From Formosa sediminum (GTDB taxonomy: Bacteria; Bacteroidota; Bacteroidia; Flavobacteriales; Flavobacteriaceae): DNA of 64,000 bases. The stretch lies in NCBI RefSeq assembly GCF_007197735.1, contig NZ_CP041637.1, positions 372,001 to 436,000 on the forward strand. Direction: 5' to 3'. This document shows, in pieces, positions 25,371-35,814 of the stretch. Below the pieces are notes generated by a model. It did not search any database, was not told the DNA's origin, and saw nothing but the letters and a program-made list of their open reading frames with translations. Positions within the stretch are counted from its first letter, which is position 1. Each line of letters opens with the position of its first letter. A program made the translations under genes and the position numbers.

Positions 25371-27881
25371 TTATTTCTTTTTTGCAGTGGTTGTCTTTTT
25401 CTTAGCTGTCGCTTTCTTTTTAGCTGCAGTTTTACGCTTTGGAGTTTTAGCTTCTATCATCGCCTTTGCTTCGTCTAATGTTATCTTTGTTGCATCAACA
25501 GTTTTGTCTAATTCAACCTTTACTTTTCCTTTTATAACATTATGCCTTCCCCAACGGGCTTTTTCTACACGAATACCTTCTTCTTCCCAGTTATGAACAA
25601 CTTTATCAATTTCTTTCTGGATTTTTTCTTTTATTAACGTCACTATATCATCATCAGATAAATTATCCCAATCATATTTTTTGTTTACGTTAATAAACAT
25701 ATTGTTCCATTTAATAAAGGGTCCAAAACGTCCTTTTCCTTTTTGTACAGGTAAACCATCATACATATATATAGGTGCATCTGCTTTTTGTTTTTCTTTA
25801 ATTAAAACAATAGCATCATCTAACTCTACACTTAAAGCATCGACACCTTTTGGTAAAGACACATAGGCATCTCCAAATTTAATATATGGTCCAAAACGAC
25901 CATTATTTACAACCACAGGTTCCCCTTCATAAGTTCCTAAATCTTTAGGTAACTTAAATAAATCCAAGGCCTCTTCGAAAGTTATAGTATTTAATTGTTG
26001 GTCTGGCGACAAACTTGCAAATATTTTATCGTCTTCTTCGGCTGCGCCTATTTGAGCCATTGGTCCAAATTTACCTAAACGCACACTAACTTGGCGCCCA
26101 GTTTTAGGGTCTGTTCCTAAAATACGTTCTCCAGATTCGCGGTCTGCATTTTCTTGAACATCTTTTACATGAGGATGAAATTTAACATAGAATTCTTTCA
26201 TCATCTCTGTCCAATTCTCTTTTCCTTCTGCTATATCATCAAAGTCTTCTTCAACTTTTGCTGTAAAATTGTAATCTAAAATACTTTCAAAATGATTTAC
26301 TAAAAAGTCGGTTACAATCATTCCGATATCTGTTGGGACTAACTTCCCTTTATCTGAACCTACCTTTTCTGTAAGTAGCTTGTCTTTAACAGCACCTTCT
26401 TTTAGCGTAAGTTGTGTGTATTCACGCTCGACACCTTCTACAGTACCTTTTTCTACATAATTTCTATTTTGGATTGTAGAAATTGTTGGCGCATAAGTAG
26501 ACGGACGACCAATACCTAATTCTTCAAGTTTCTTAACTAAAGAAGCTTCTGTATATCTATAAGGTGGTCGTGTATAACGTTCTGTAGCAGTAATATATTC
26601 GTTAAGAAGCGTTTCGTTAACTTTCATAGCAGGTAACATTCCTTCTTGTTCAGAATCTTCATCGTCTGTACCTTCTAAGTATACTTTTAAAAAGCCATCG
26701 AAAGTTATAACTTCCCCGTTTGCAGAAAATAATTCTTTATGTGTAGAAGCCGATATTTTAACATTGGTACGTTCTAATTGCGCTTCACTCATTTGCGAAG
26801 CTATGGCACGTTTCCAAATTAGCTCGTATAAACGGGCTTGATCTCTATCTATATCTACGGTGTGTAATGCAAAATCTGTTGGACGTATTGCTTCGTGAGC
26901 TTCTTGTGCTCCTTTTGCTTTACCTTTATAATTACGCTCTTTAGCATATTTTTTTCCGTAAGCATTTTCAATTTCTGCTTTAGCTCCTTTTCGTGCTTCG
27001 TCAGATAAGTTTACACTATCGGTTCTCATATAAGTAATTAAACCGGCTTCGTATAAACGTTGTGCCATAGTCATGGTTTTACTTACCGAAAAATACAGTT
27101 TTCTCGCTGCTTCTTGCTGTAGTGTTGATGTTGTAAATGGTGCAGCGGGCGATTTTTTAGCTGGCTTTTTTTCTAAATCTGAAACTTTAAAATCTGCATT
27201 AGCATTTTGTTCTAAAAATTTAAATGCGTCGGCTTTTGAGGCAAATGTTTTTGGTAATTTAGCTTTAAAGGTTTGCCCCTCTTCATTAGAGAATTCTGCA
27301 TCTATACGGTAAGATGCCTCGGCTTTAAACTCTTGTATTTCGCGTTCACGCTCTACAATTAATCTTACAGACACAGATTGTACACGTCCGGCAGATAATC
27401 CGCCTTTTACCTTTCGCCATAACACTGGAGATAATTCGTATCCTACAATTCTATCTAAAACACGTCGAGCTTGTTGGGCATCTACCAAATGGTAATCTAT
27501 ACCACGCGGATTTTCAATTGCTTTTTGTATAGCCGATTTAGTAATTTCATGAAAAACAATACGTTTTGTTTTAGCTTTATCTAATTTTAAAGTCTCTGCC
27601 AAATGCCATGCTATAGCTTCTCCTTCGCGATCCTCATCACTTGCTAGCCAAACCATTTCGGCTTTCTTAGACAAATCTCTTAGCTTTTTAACAACTGATT
27701 TCTTATCGGAAGACACCTCGTATTTCGGACTAAAATCACCTTCTACATCTACACCTAATTCTTTAGAAGGCAAATCGGCAATATGACCAAAACTAGACTC
27801 TACTTTATAATCTTTACCTAAAAATTTTTCGATCGTTTTCGCCTTTGCAGGGGACTCCACTATTACTAAATTCTTCGCCAT
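25371..27881 (-). CDS. topA: DNA topoisomerase I
   Basis: An 836-residue type IA topoisomerase that relaxes negative supercoils. The TOPRIM domain opens with LVIVESPAKAKTIEKFLG and has the acidic DEDREGEAIAWHL. The catalytic tyrosine is in GLITYMRTDSVNLS (about residue 283). The C-terminal part has several topoisomerase C-terminal repeats (GRFGPYIKFGD, GRFGPFIKWNN) instead of cysteine zinc fingers, and ends in a Lys/Ala-rich tail. The start is MAKNLVIVES (27881); the longer frame to 27914 begins upstream of the -7 box at 27901-27908. The arginase-fold gene follows after three bases. Confidence 0.96.
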   Translation of the reverse strand: MAKNLVIVESPAKAKTIEKFLGKDYKVESSFGHIADLPSKELGVDVEGDFSPKYEVSSDKKSVVKKLRDLSKKAEMVWLASDEDREGEAIAWHLAETLKLDKAKTKRIVFHEITKSAIQKAIENPRGIDYHLVDAQQARRVLDRIVGYELSPVLWRKVKGGLSAGRVQSVSVRLIVEREREIQEFKAEASYRIDAEFSNEEGQTFKAKLPKTFASKADAFKFLEQNANADFKVSDLEKKPAKKSPAAPFTTSTLQQEAARKLYFSVSKTMTMAQRLYEAGLITYMRTDSVNLSDEARKGAKAEIENAYGKKYAKERNYKGKAKGAQEAHEAIRPTDFALHTVDIDRDQARLYELIWKRAIASQMSEAQLERTNVKISASTHKELFSANGEVITFDGFLKVYLEGTDDEDSEQEGMLPAMKVNETLLNEYITATERYTRPPYRYTEASLVKKLEELGIGRPSTYAPTISTIQNRNYVEKGTVEGVEREYTQLTLKEGAVKDKLLTEKVGSDKGKLVPTDIGMIVTDFLVNHFESILDYNFTAKVEEDFDDIAEGKENWTEMMKEFYVKFHPHVKDVQENADRESGERILGTDPKTGRQVSVRLGKFGPMAQIGAAEEDDKIFASLSPDQQLNTITFEEALDLFKLPKDLGTYEGEPVVVNNGRFGPYIKFGDAYVSLPKGVDALSVELDDAIVLIKEKQKADAPIYMYDGLPVQKGKGRFGPFIKWNNMFINVNKKYDWDNLSDDDIVTLIKEKIQKEIDKVVHNWEEEGIRVEKARWGRHNVIKGKVKVELDKTVDATKITLDEAKAMIEAKTPKRKTAAKKKATAKKKTTTAKKK

Positions 27882-27900
27882 TTTTATTTTTTTGGTAGTA

Positions 27901-27908
27901 CAAATGTA
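27901..27908 (-). promoter_or_regulatory. -7 element of the topA promoter
   Basis: The minus strand reads TACATTTG, a TAnnTTTG match, 19 bases before the topA start at 27881. No well-spaced -33 TTG is visible. Confidence 0.5.
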
Positions 27909-28395
27909 TATCAAAAAAGCAACATCATCCTAATTTTAAAAGCATTCAGTACGATGAAAGGTTAAAAACTTCGATTTTCAACCTATAATTTTTCAATTTA
28001 ATTATTAATTTTTTACGAAAAACACTAAGTTTTCCTATAAAACGGTTTCGCCTTTTAAATTTTTAAAGCCAAATGCTTCTTTATAAATTATATACAATAA
28101 TAAGTATGTACGCAATATAATTTTTAAAGGTCTTATAAAATATAACACCTGTATTAATTGACCTTACATTATAACATACTACTGTACATTCATAATTAAT
28201 GCTTTTTCAATGTATTTATACAAACATTATACACTCATTCTAACAAATAATCTTTTGTTTACATAATAAGAGAGACATTTATATCAATACCCAAACCTAA
28301 TTCACTACCATATATGCTTAACTTAGCACACATTGTAAAATACTTTATAAAACTAACGGTTGTATATTTTAACAAAAAATTACTAGAAAATTAAA
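27909..28395. other. Long divergent intergenic region, topA / miaB
   Basis: About 490 bases of very AT-rich DNA lie between the topA promoter box and the inverted repeat in front of miaB. I found no convincing reading frame, tRNA-like fold or strong terminator-type hairpin. It is the longest non-coding stretch in the window. Confidence 0.6.
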
Positions 28396-28435
28396 CTGAC
28401 ACTTTGTCACAAACATAATTTTAATTGTATCTTTG
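28396..28435 (+). promoter_or_regulatory. miaB-operon promoter with overlapping inverted repeat
   Basis: TTTG (28403-28406), a 21-base spacer and TATCTTTG (28428-28435) form a good Bacteroidota promoter about 37 bases before the ATG. The imperfect inverted repeat CTGACA-CTT-TGTCAC (28396-28410) covers the -33 element, so a protein bound there would affect polymerase. A related repeat lies before groES at 33227-33241. Confidence 0.6.
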
Positions 28436-28471
28436 CAAACTTATAGACTGATAATTATTTTCAGGAGACTT

Positions 28472-29914
28472 ATGGAGAAGACTATTGACGAAAGTAAACA
28501 AGGAGAAACTCTTGTTCTAGAACAAAAAACAGAAAATACACGTAAACTATTTATAGAAAGCTACGGTTGTTCTATGAATTTTAGTGATAGTGAAATTGTA
28601 GCCTCAATTTTACATAAACAAGGATACAATACCACACAAAATTTAGAAGATGCAGATTTAGTATTAGTAAACACTTGCTCTATTAGAGATAAAGCAGAGT
28701 TAACAGTACGCAAACGTCTTGAAAAATATAATGCCGTAAAACGTATTAACCCAAAAATGAAGGTTGGCGTTTTAGGCTGTATGGCTGAACGTCTTAAAAG
28801 TAAATTTTTAGAAGAAGAAAAAATTGTAGACCTTGTTGTTGGTCCAGATGCATATAAAGATTTACCCAACTTACTTGCCGAAGTAGAAGATGGTCGCGAT
28901 GCTATAAATGTTATTCTATCTAAAGAAGAAACTTATGGCGATATTGCTCCTGTAAGATTAAATAGTAATGGCGTTACAGCTTTTGTATCTATTACTAGAG
29001 GTTGCGATAATATGTGTACATTTTGTGTTGTACCATTTACTCGCGGAAGAGAACGTAGCCGTGAGCCACAAAGTATACTTGAAGAAATTAATGATTTATG
29101 GAATCGAGGCTATAAAGAAATTACGCTTCTAGGACAAAACGTAGACAGTTACTTATGGTACGGAGGCGGACTAAAAAAAGATTTTGATAAGGCAACAGAC
29201 ATGCAAAAAGCTACTGCTGTTAATTTTGCCAAACTATTAGAATTGTGTGCTAAAGAACAACCTAAAATGCGCATTCGCTTTTCAACATCAAACCCTCAAG
29301 ATTTAACCCTTGATGTTGTTGAAACCATGGCTAAATACAAAAACATTTGTAAACACATACATTTACCCGTGCAAAGTGGTAGTAATCGCATTCTTAAAGA
29401 GATGAACCGTTTACATACACGTGAAGAGTATTTTGAGTTAATCGATAATATTCGTCGTATTTTACCTGAGTGTTCTATAAGCCAAGATATGATTACCGGT
29501 TTCCCTACAGAAACTGAACAAGACCACCAAGATACGCTTAGCCTTATGGAATATGTAAAATATAATTTTGGGTATATGTTTTATTATTCTGAACGTCCTG
29601 GAACTTTGGCTGAACGTAAAATGGAAGACGACATTCCTTTAGAAGTTAAAAAGAAACGTCTAGACGATGTTGTACAACTACAACGCAAGCATAGCGAATA
29701 CAGAACAAAAGCTTACTTAAACACAGAAGTAGAAGTTCTTATAGAAAGAGAATCAAAAAAATCTGACCAGCATTGGTCGGGAAGAACATCTCAAAATATA
29801 GTAGCAGTATTTCCTAAAGCCAATTTTAAAGTTGGAGATTTTGTAACAGTTAAAATTAACGATTGTACAAGTGCAACCCTTATAGGAGAAGGCGTTGCAT
29901 TATCTAATTTATAA
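28472..29914 (+). CDS. miaB: tRNA-2-methylthio-N6-dimethylallyladenosine synthase MiaB
   Basis: A 480-residue radical SAM methylthiotransferase that converts i6A37 to ms2i6A37 in tRNAs reading UNN codons. Three domains are visible: the N-terminal UPF0004 domain with three cluster cysteines (YGCSMN, VNTCS, LGCMAE), the radical SAM domain with CDNMCTFC (CxxxCxxC), and a C-terminal TRAM domain around ERESKKSDQHWSGRTSQN. The start MEKTIDESK (28472) is preceded by AGGAG, which is unusual in this phylum; the longer frame from 28433 starts inside the -7 promoter box. It is the first gene of the unit leading to secG. Confidence 0.95.
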   Translation: MEKTIDESKQGETLVLEQKTENTRKLFIESYGCSMNFSDSEIVASILHKQGYNTTQNLEDADLVLVNTCSIRDKAELTVRKRLEKYNAVKRINPKMKVGVLGCMAERLKSKFLEEEKIVDLVVGPDAYKDLPNLLAEVEDGRDAINVILSKEETYGDIAPVRLNSNGVTAFVSITRGCDNMCTFCVVPFTRGRERSREPQSILEEINDLWNRGYKEITLLGQNVDSYLWYGGGLKKDFDKATDMQKATAVNFAKLLELCAKEQPKMRIRFSTSNPQDLTLDVVETMAKYKNICKHIHLPVQSGSNRILKEMNRLHTREEYFELIDNIRRILPECSISQDMITGFPTETEQDHQDTLSLMEYVKYNFGYMFYYSERPGTLAERKMEDDIPLEVKKKRLDDVVQLQRKHSEYRTKAYLNTEVEVLIERESKKSDQHWSGRTSQNIVAVFPKANFKVGDFVTVKINDCTSATLIGEGVALSNL

Positions 29915-29955
29915 ATCAAGGTAAACCAACATACTAAAACTAAACACAATTTTAT

Positions 29956-31224
29956 ATGGAATCAGTACAAGCCATAAAACAACGTTTCGGGATAATTGGT
30001 AATAACCAAAAACTTAATCGTGCTATTGAAAAAGCAATTCAAGTAGCGCCTACAGATATTTCTGTGTTAGTAACAGGAGAAAGTGGAGTTGGTAAAGAAA
30101 GTATTCCTAAAATTATTCACCAACTATCGCATAGAAAACACGGTAAATATATCGCTGTAAACTGTGGTGCAATCCCTGAAGGCACTATAGACAGTGAACT
30201 TTTTGGTCACGAAAAAGGAGCTTTTACAGGTGCAACACAAACCCGATCTGGATATTTTGAGGTTGCAGATGGCGGAACCATCTTTTTAGATGAAGTAGGA
30301 GAATTACCATTAACCACACAAGTACGTTTATTACGTATTTTAGAAAATGGAGAATTTTTAAAAGTAGGTTCTAGTCAGGTTCAAAAAACAAATGTCCGCA
30401 TAGTCGCCGCTACAAACGTAAATATGTTTGAAGCCATAAAAAAAGGAAAATTTAGAGAAGATTTATACTACCGTTTAAGCACTGTAGAAATACAACTTCC
30501 ACCCTTACGAGAACGCCAAGAAGACATCCATTTATTATTCAGAAAATTTGCTAGCGATTTTGCTTTAAAATACAAAATGCCAACAATAAAACTAACTGAC
30601 GACGCCACTTTAGAACTTCTAAAATTTAGATGGAATGGTAATATTCGTCAGCTAAGAAACGTAGCCGAGCAAATCTCAGTTTTAGAAGGAAACCGTACAA
30701 TAAACGCACAAACTATTCGCGGGTATTTGCCTAATTCAGCAACAAATCTGCCCGCTGTAATTTCTAACACAAAATCAGAATCTGATTTTAGTAGTGAACG
30801 CGAAATTCTTTATAAGGTTTTATTTGATATGAAAGCAGATTTAAACGACCTTAAAAAGTTAACTGCAGAATTAATGAAACATGGTAACGATAAAGATGTG
30901 CAGAAAAATAACGAAAGCCTTATTCAAAAAATTTATGGAGATGAATCTGATGCCGAATACGATGAAACGGAAGATGATTTAGAAATTTTATCTATTCCAG
31001 AACCCGTTCCAACAACTTTGGTAGATCCTGCAATTAATTCGCTAGACAAATATCATTTTGCAGAAGAAATTCAGGAAGAAGAAACACTCTCATTACAAGA
31101 TAAAGAGTTAGAACTCATAAAAAAATCACTAGAACGCCACCAAGGAAAACGTAAATTAGCAGCTGCAGAACTTGGGATTAGCGAACGCACTTTATACAGA
31201 AAAATAAAACAGTACGACTTATAA
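29956..31224 (+). CDS. Sigma-54-dependent transcription activator without receiver domain
   Basis: A 422-residue bacterial enhancer-binding protein. The AAA+ domain starts almost at the N-terminus (Walker A GESGVGKES near residue 40), has the sigma-54 contact loop EKGAFTGATQ and Walker B GGTIFLDEVGELP, and an arginine-finger region around FREDLYYRL. A charged linker rich in Asp and Glu (about 275-370) leads to a Fis-type helix-turn-helix (KRKLAAAELGISERTLYRKIKQ). No receiver, GAF or PAS domain is present, so regulation must come from expression level, the linker or a partner. It sits between miaB and lptE. Confidence 0.92.
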   Translation: MESVQAIKQRFGIIGNNQKLNRAIEKAIQVAPTDISVLVTGESGVGKESIPKIIHQLSHRKHGKYIAVNCGAIPEGTIDSELFGHEKGAFTGATQTRSGYFEVADGGTIFLDEVGELPLTTQVRLLRILENGEFLKVGSSQVQKTNVRIVAATNVNMFEAIKKGKFREDLYYRLSTVEIQLPPLRERQEDIHLLFRKFASDFALKYKMPTIKLTDDATLELLKFRWNGNIRQLRNVAEQISVLEGNRTINAQTIRGYLPNSATNLPAVISNTKSESDFSSEREILYKVLFDMKADLNDLKKLTAELMKHGNDKDVQKNNESLIQKIYGDESDAEYDETEDDLEILSIPEPVPTTLVDPAINSLDKYHFAEEIQEEETLSLQDKELELIKKSLERHQGKRKLAAAELGISERTLYRKIKQYDL

Positions 31225-31227
31225 ACC

Positions 31228-31734
31228 ATGACATTTAAACACTACATCATACTTATATTTACAGCGGTTACCTTAACCGCTTGCGGAGCGTATTCGTTTA
31301 CTGGGGCTAAAGTAAATGCAAATACTAAAACATTTCAGGTTAATTTTTTTCAAAATAATGCCTCATTAGTAGAACCCGGAATAGATTTAGATTTCACCAA
31401 TGCCTTAACAGATTTACTTATTAACCAAACCAATTTAGAAAATGTAAACTCTAACGGAGACTTGGTTTATGAAGGTGAAATTGTTGAATACAGAATTTCG
31501 CCAACTACAGCAACAGCCGATGACACTGCTGCACAAAACCGCTTAACTATTTCTATAAATGTTCGTTTTTACAACAAACAAGATGAAGAGTCTGAATTTG
31601 AGAAACGCTTTTCGTTCTTCTATGATTACGACGGTACCTCACAACTCGTTGGCTCATTAAAAACAACAGCAATAGAAGCTATTTTTGATCAAATTACACA
31701 AGATATTTTTAATGCGTCTTTAGCGCAGTGGTAA
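31228..31734 (+). CDS. lptE: LptE-family lipopolysaccharide assembly lipoprotein
   Basis: A 168-residue lipoprotein with lipobox LTAC directly followed by GAYSFTG, the usual N-terminus of LptE in Bacteroidota. The later part has the pattern LVYEGEIVEYRISPTTATADDTAAQNRLTISINVRFYN, with the remaining strands matching the two-layer LptE fold. LptE plugs the outer-membrane LptD barrel and delivers lipopolysaccharide to the surface. It starts three bases after the activator stop and is followed at once by the TPR gene, so these genes are cotranscribed. Confidence 0.87.
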   Translation: MTFKHYIILIFTAVTLTACGAYSFTGAKVNANTKTFQVNFFQNNASLVEPGIDLDFTNALTDLLINQTNLENVNSNGDLVYEGEIVEYRISPTTATADDTAAQNRLTISINVRFYNKQDEESEFEKRFSFFYDYDGTSQLVGSLKTTAIEAIFDQITQDIFNASLAQW

Positions 31735-31736
31735 CC

Positions 31737-32810
31737 ATGACAAGTACAGATTTTTCACACATATTACAACACCCTGAAGCTTTAATACCAGAACAAACAG
31801 GACTTTTAAAAAGTATTATAGAAGAATTTCCATACTTTCAACCCGCTCGTGCGCTTTACTTAAAAGGTTTAAAAGTAAATGAGAGTTTTAAATATAATCA
31901 GGAATTAAAAGTTACAGCAGCCTATACTACAGACCGAAGTATTCTATTTGATTTTATTACTTCTGAAGCGTTCGTTCAAAATGAGATTTCTCAATTTATA
32001 AAACAAAATACGTTACATTTAAAAAACATAGATGTAGACGCTATAAATATCTCTAACAATAATGTAACAGAATACAGCACGTTTGAGGCTGAAAAATCTC
32101 AACCTAAAATCTCGCCTGCCAAACTTGTTCATTTTTCAGAAGATTATTCTAAAGCATTAAAGGTCCCTTCTGATTCTGAAGCTATATCAGAAGAAAAAGA
32201 AGAAGAAAAAGACCTCGCAGCAACTCAAATTGAAGATCAAAATTCTCTTACAAATCAGGATTCAGAAAAATCCATAAATGCCCCAGAAACAGTTTTAGAA
32301 ATTGGCAAGCCTTTAGATTTTAATAATTCAGAAACCCATTCTTTTAATGAGTGGTTAAAACTCACTTCTTATAAGCCTGTAAATCGTGACACAGATCCTA
32401 TAAAACAATCTATTAAAGCGGAAGGTAAAAAAGAGGACACAAAAGAAGTTCCCTCTAAACCTGAAGCACCTCACCATATTACACCTGAAACTGAAACAAA
32501 AGCAGATAATGGTCCAACACCTGAACAAGCTAAAAAATTTGCTTTGATAGATAAATTTATATCTACAAATCCTAAAATTGATCCTAAAAAATCATCTGGT
32601 GTATCTCACAACTTGGCCGAGTCGCATATGCTACAACCGGAATCACTAATGACAGAAACATTAGCAAGAATTTATGTTGAGCAAAAAAATTATAAAAAGG
32701 CCATACAATCTTATAACATATTAAGTTTGAAATATCCAGAAAAAAGTGGTTTCTTTGCAGACCGAATTAAAGCAATAAAACAAATACAAGAACAAAATAA
32801 GAAAAACTAA
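31737..32810 (+). CDS. TPR-containing protein of unknown function
   Basis: A 357-residue protein with no signal peptide. The N-terminal third (LLKSIIEEFPYFQPARALYLKGLK) is helical and conserved-looking. The middle is low-complexity, rich in Glu, Lys and Ser. The C-terminus is a TPR-like pair (LARIYVEQKNYKKAIQSYNILSLKYPEKSGFF). I place the start at the second in-frame ATG, two bases after the lptE stop; the first (31728) would overlap lptE by seven bases. The stop overlaps the secG start (TAATG). The role is unknown; the neighbours suggest envelope biogenesis. Confidence 0.75.
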   Translation: MTSTDFSHILQHPEALIPEQTGLLKSIIEEFPYFQPARALYLKGLKVNESFKYNQELKVTAAYTTDRSILFDFITSEAFVQNEISQFIKQNTLHLKNIDVDAINISNNNVTEYSTFEAEKSQPKISPAKLVHFSEDYSKALKVPSDSEAISEEKEEEKDLAATQIEDQNSLTNQDSEKSINAPETVLEIGKPLDFNNSETHSFNEWLKLTSYKPVNRDTDPIKQSIKAEGKKEDTKEVPSKPEAPHHITPETETKADNGPTPEQAKKFALIDKFISTNPKIDPKKSSGVSHNLAESHMLQPESLMTETLARIYVEQKNYKKAIQSYNILSLKYPEKSGFFADRIKAIKQIQEQNKKN

Positions 32811-33163
32811 TGAGTACGTTTACAATATTTTTATTCCTAATCGTTGTAGTAGCATTTTTATTAATCGTGGTAATCATGGTACAAAACCCTAAAGGAGGCG
32901 GATTGTCTTCTTCTCTTGGTGGAGGTAGTTCTCAACAAATTGGTGGCGTTAAAAAGACTACAGACTTTTTAGATAAAAGTACATGGACTTTAGCTGGTTT
33001 AATGTTAGTTTTAATTTTATTATCTAACGTTGCTATAAACAGAGGTTCTGGTACTTTAGAGTCTAAAGCTTTAGACACTGAAAATACCGCTCAACCATTA
33101 AACACACCTGCAGCAGCACCATTAAATACACCTGCTACACCTAGTGAAGAAACTCCAGAGTAA
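32810..33163 (+). CDS. secG: Preprotein translocase subunit SecG
   Basis: A 117-residue SecG with two membrane helices (about 5-23 and 58-76) separated by the conserved glycine/serine-rich loop NPKGGGLSSSLGGGSSQQIGG. SecG supports SecYE in protein export across the inner membrane. The family core ends near residue 80; the rest is a proline, threonine and alanine-rich tail containing the repeat PLNTPA twice. The gene ends the miaB-to-secG unit at the terminator 33191-33222. Confidence 0.94.
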   Translation: MSTFTIFLFLIVVVAFLLIVVIMVQNPKGGGLSSSLGGGSSQQIGGVKKTTDFLDKSTWTLAGLMLVLILLSNVAINRGSGTLESKALDTENTAQPLNTPAAAPLNTPATPSEETPE

Positions 33164-33190
33164 ACGTCATATTATTATATATACAACATA

Positions 33191-33222
33191 AAAAATGCCA
33201 ACTTTTACAGTTGGCATTTTTT
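33191..33222 (+). terminator. Terminator after secG
   Basis: Thirteen-base arms (33191-33203 and 33209-33221) with TGCCAACT/AGTTGGCA in the core and a five-base loop end in six T residues. Confidence 0.9.
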
Positions 33223-33226
33223 GTTG

Positions 33227-33267
33227 CTGAAAGTTTGTCAGTCTTATAGACTTGGCACAATTTTCGA
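33227..33267 (+). promoter_or_regulatory. groES upstream region: inverted repeats and a sigma-54-like element
   Basis: CTGAAA-GTT-TGTCAG (33227-33241) resembles the repeat before miaB, and AGTCT-TAT-AGACT (33240-33252) overlaps its end. TTGGCAC follows, with GG at 33254-33255, ten bases, then GA at 33266-33267; a sigma-54 promoter has GG, ten bases, then GC. No TAnnTTTG box and no CIRCE element are present. A start about 36 bases before the groES ATG would fit. The sigma-54 reading is tentative because the -12 half is imperfect. Confidence 0.45.
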
Positions 33268-33314
33268 AATATACACAAACATAAAAATTAATCTATTTTA
33301 AAAATTATAATAAC

Positions 33315-33593
33315 ATGAGTAAAGTAAACATCACACCACTTGCAGACCGCGTTCTGGTTGAACCACTTCCTGCAGAAACTCAAACAGCATCAGGATTATT
33401 TATTCCAGATTCTGCTCAAGAAAAACAACATAAAGGAATTGTTGTTGCTATTGGTACGGGTAAAAAAGATGAACCACTTACTGTTAAAATTGGAGACAAA
33501 GTTCTTTATGGTAAGTACTCTGGTTCTGAATTAAAATTAGAAGGAAAAGAATATTTAATGATGCGTGAAGACGACATCATGGCAATTATCTAA
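33315..33593 (+). CDS. groES: Co-chaperonin GroES
   Basis: A 92-residue co-chaperonin that caps GroEL. All family blocks are present: [13 protein letters not shown] at the start, the mobile-loop region [39 protein letters not shown] and the C-terminal [13 protein letters not shown]. Length is standard. It is followed by groEL after 89 bases. A strong terminator separates it from secG, so the pair has its own promoter region (33227-33267). Confidence 0.97.
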   Translation: MSKVNITPLADRVLVEPLPAETQTASGLFIPDSAQEKQHKGIVVAIGTGKKDEPLTVKIGDKVLYGKYSGSELKLEGKEYLMMREDDIMAII

Positions 33594-33670
33594 TCCCTAC
33601 TTGCAAAAACAAGATTCTAAAAAAAGTTTAACTAAAATTAAATGCGTAAGTATCGTTTTACTTACAGTAA

Positions 33671-35311
<1,641 letters not shown>

Positions 35312-35334
35312 TTATAACATCTTATAAAACACTA

Positions 35335-35364
35335 AACCGAAGTCTTAAGGCTTCGGTTTTTTTA
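35335..35364 (+). terminator. Terminator after groEL
   Basis: AACCGAAGTC (35335-35344) pairs with GGCTTCGGTT (35349-35358), with one G-U pair and a TTAA loop, followed by more T residues. Confidence 0.9.
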
Positions 35365-35382
35365 TGTTTATTTTTCTATGAT

Positions 35383-35814
35383 TTAATTTTTACTTTGCTT
35401 TTGATAGTAAAAGGCGGGCAAAAGTAATAACAGCAATAAAGGCTGAATTAAAAATCTTCGGATATTAAATAGATAAAAATAATGATCTTGTTTTGCATTT
35501 AAAACAAAAATTAAAAACATAGGCATTAGCACCAAATAAGCTATTAAATAAACTATTGCCGAAAATTTTAAAACATTTACATCTTTAAATGCAAAGTGTA
35601 TTATACCCAACGACAGCAATGTATTTAAAAGGTAGCGTAAACTGATAAAACCAATAAGTTTTAAAGTATTAAAAACAGGAGCATCTAGAAATAGATAATC
35701 ATTTTTAAAGAATTCTAAAAACGGATCATAAAAAAGGTCTGCTTCAAAAGCTCTAATTAACACCAAACCTATAAATAATAAGCAAATTAAACTATAGCGC
35801 TGAATGTTCTGCAT
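35383..35814 (-). CDS. Exosortase F system-associated membrane protein
   Basis: A 143-residue protein with about four membrane helices. Its gene overlaps the end of the exosortase gene by 23 bases. The pattern RAFEADLFYDPFLEFFKNDY near the N-terminus, followed by helices with SLRYLLNTLLSLGIIHFAF, matches what I know of the small protein encoded beside XrtF in Flavobacteriia. The role is unknown; strict pairing with the exosortase suggests a subunit or partner in the inner membrane. Confidence 0.72.
   Translation of the reverse strand: MQNIQRYSLICLLFIGLVLIRAFEADLFYDPFLEFFKNDYLFLDAPVFNTLKLIGFISLRYLLNTLLSLGIIHFAFKDVNVLKFSAIVYLIAYLVLMPMFLIFVLNAKQDHYFYLFNIRRFLIQPLLLLLLLPAFYYQKQSKN

Noticed and set aside
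27882-27914. 11-residue N-terminal extension of TopA
   Set aside because: The extra start lies upstream of the -7 box at 27901-27908, and the family begins at MAKNLVIVES.
33223-33314. CIRCE/HrcA operator before groES
   Set aside because: The TTAGCACTC-N9-GAGTGCTAA pattern is absent; only the other inverted repeats described are seen.
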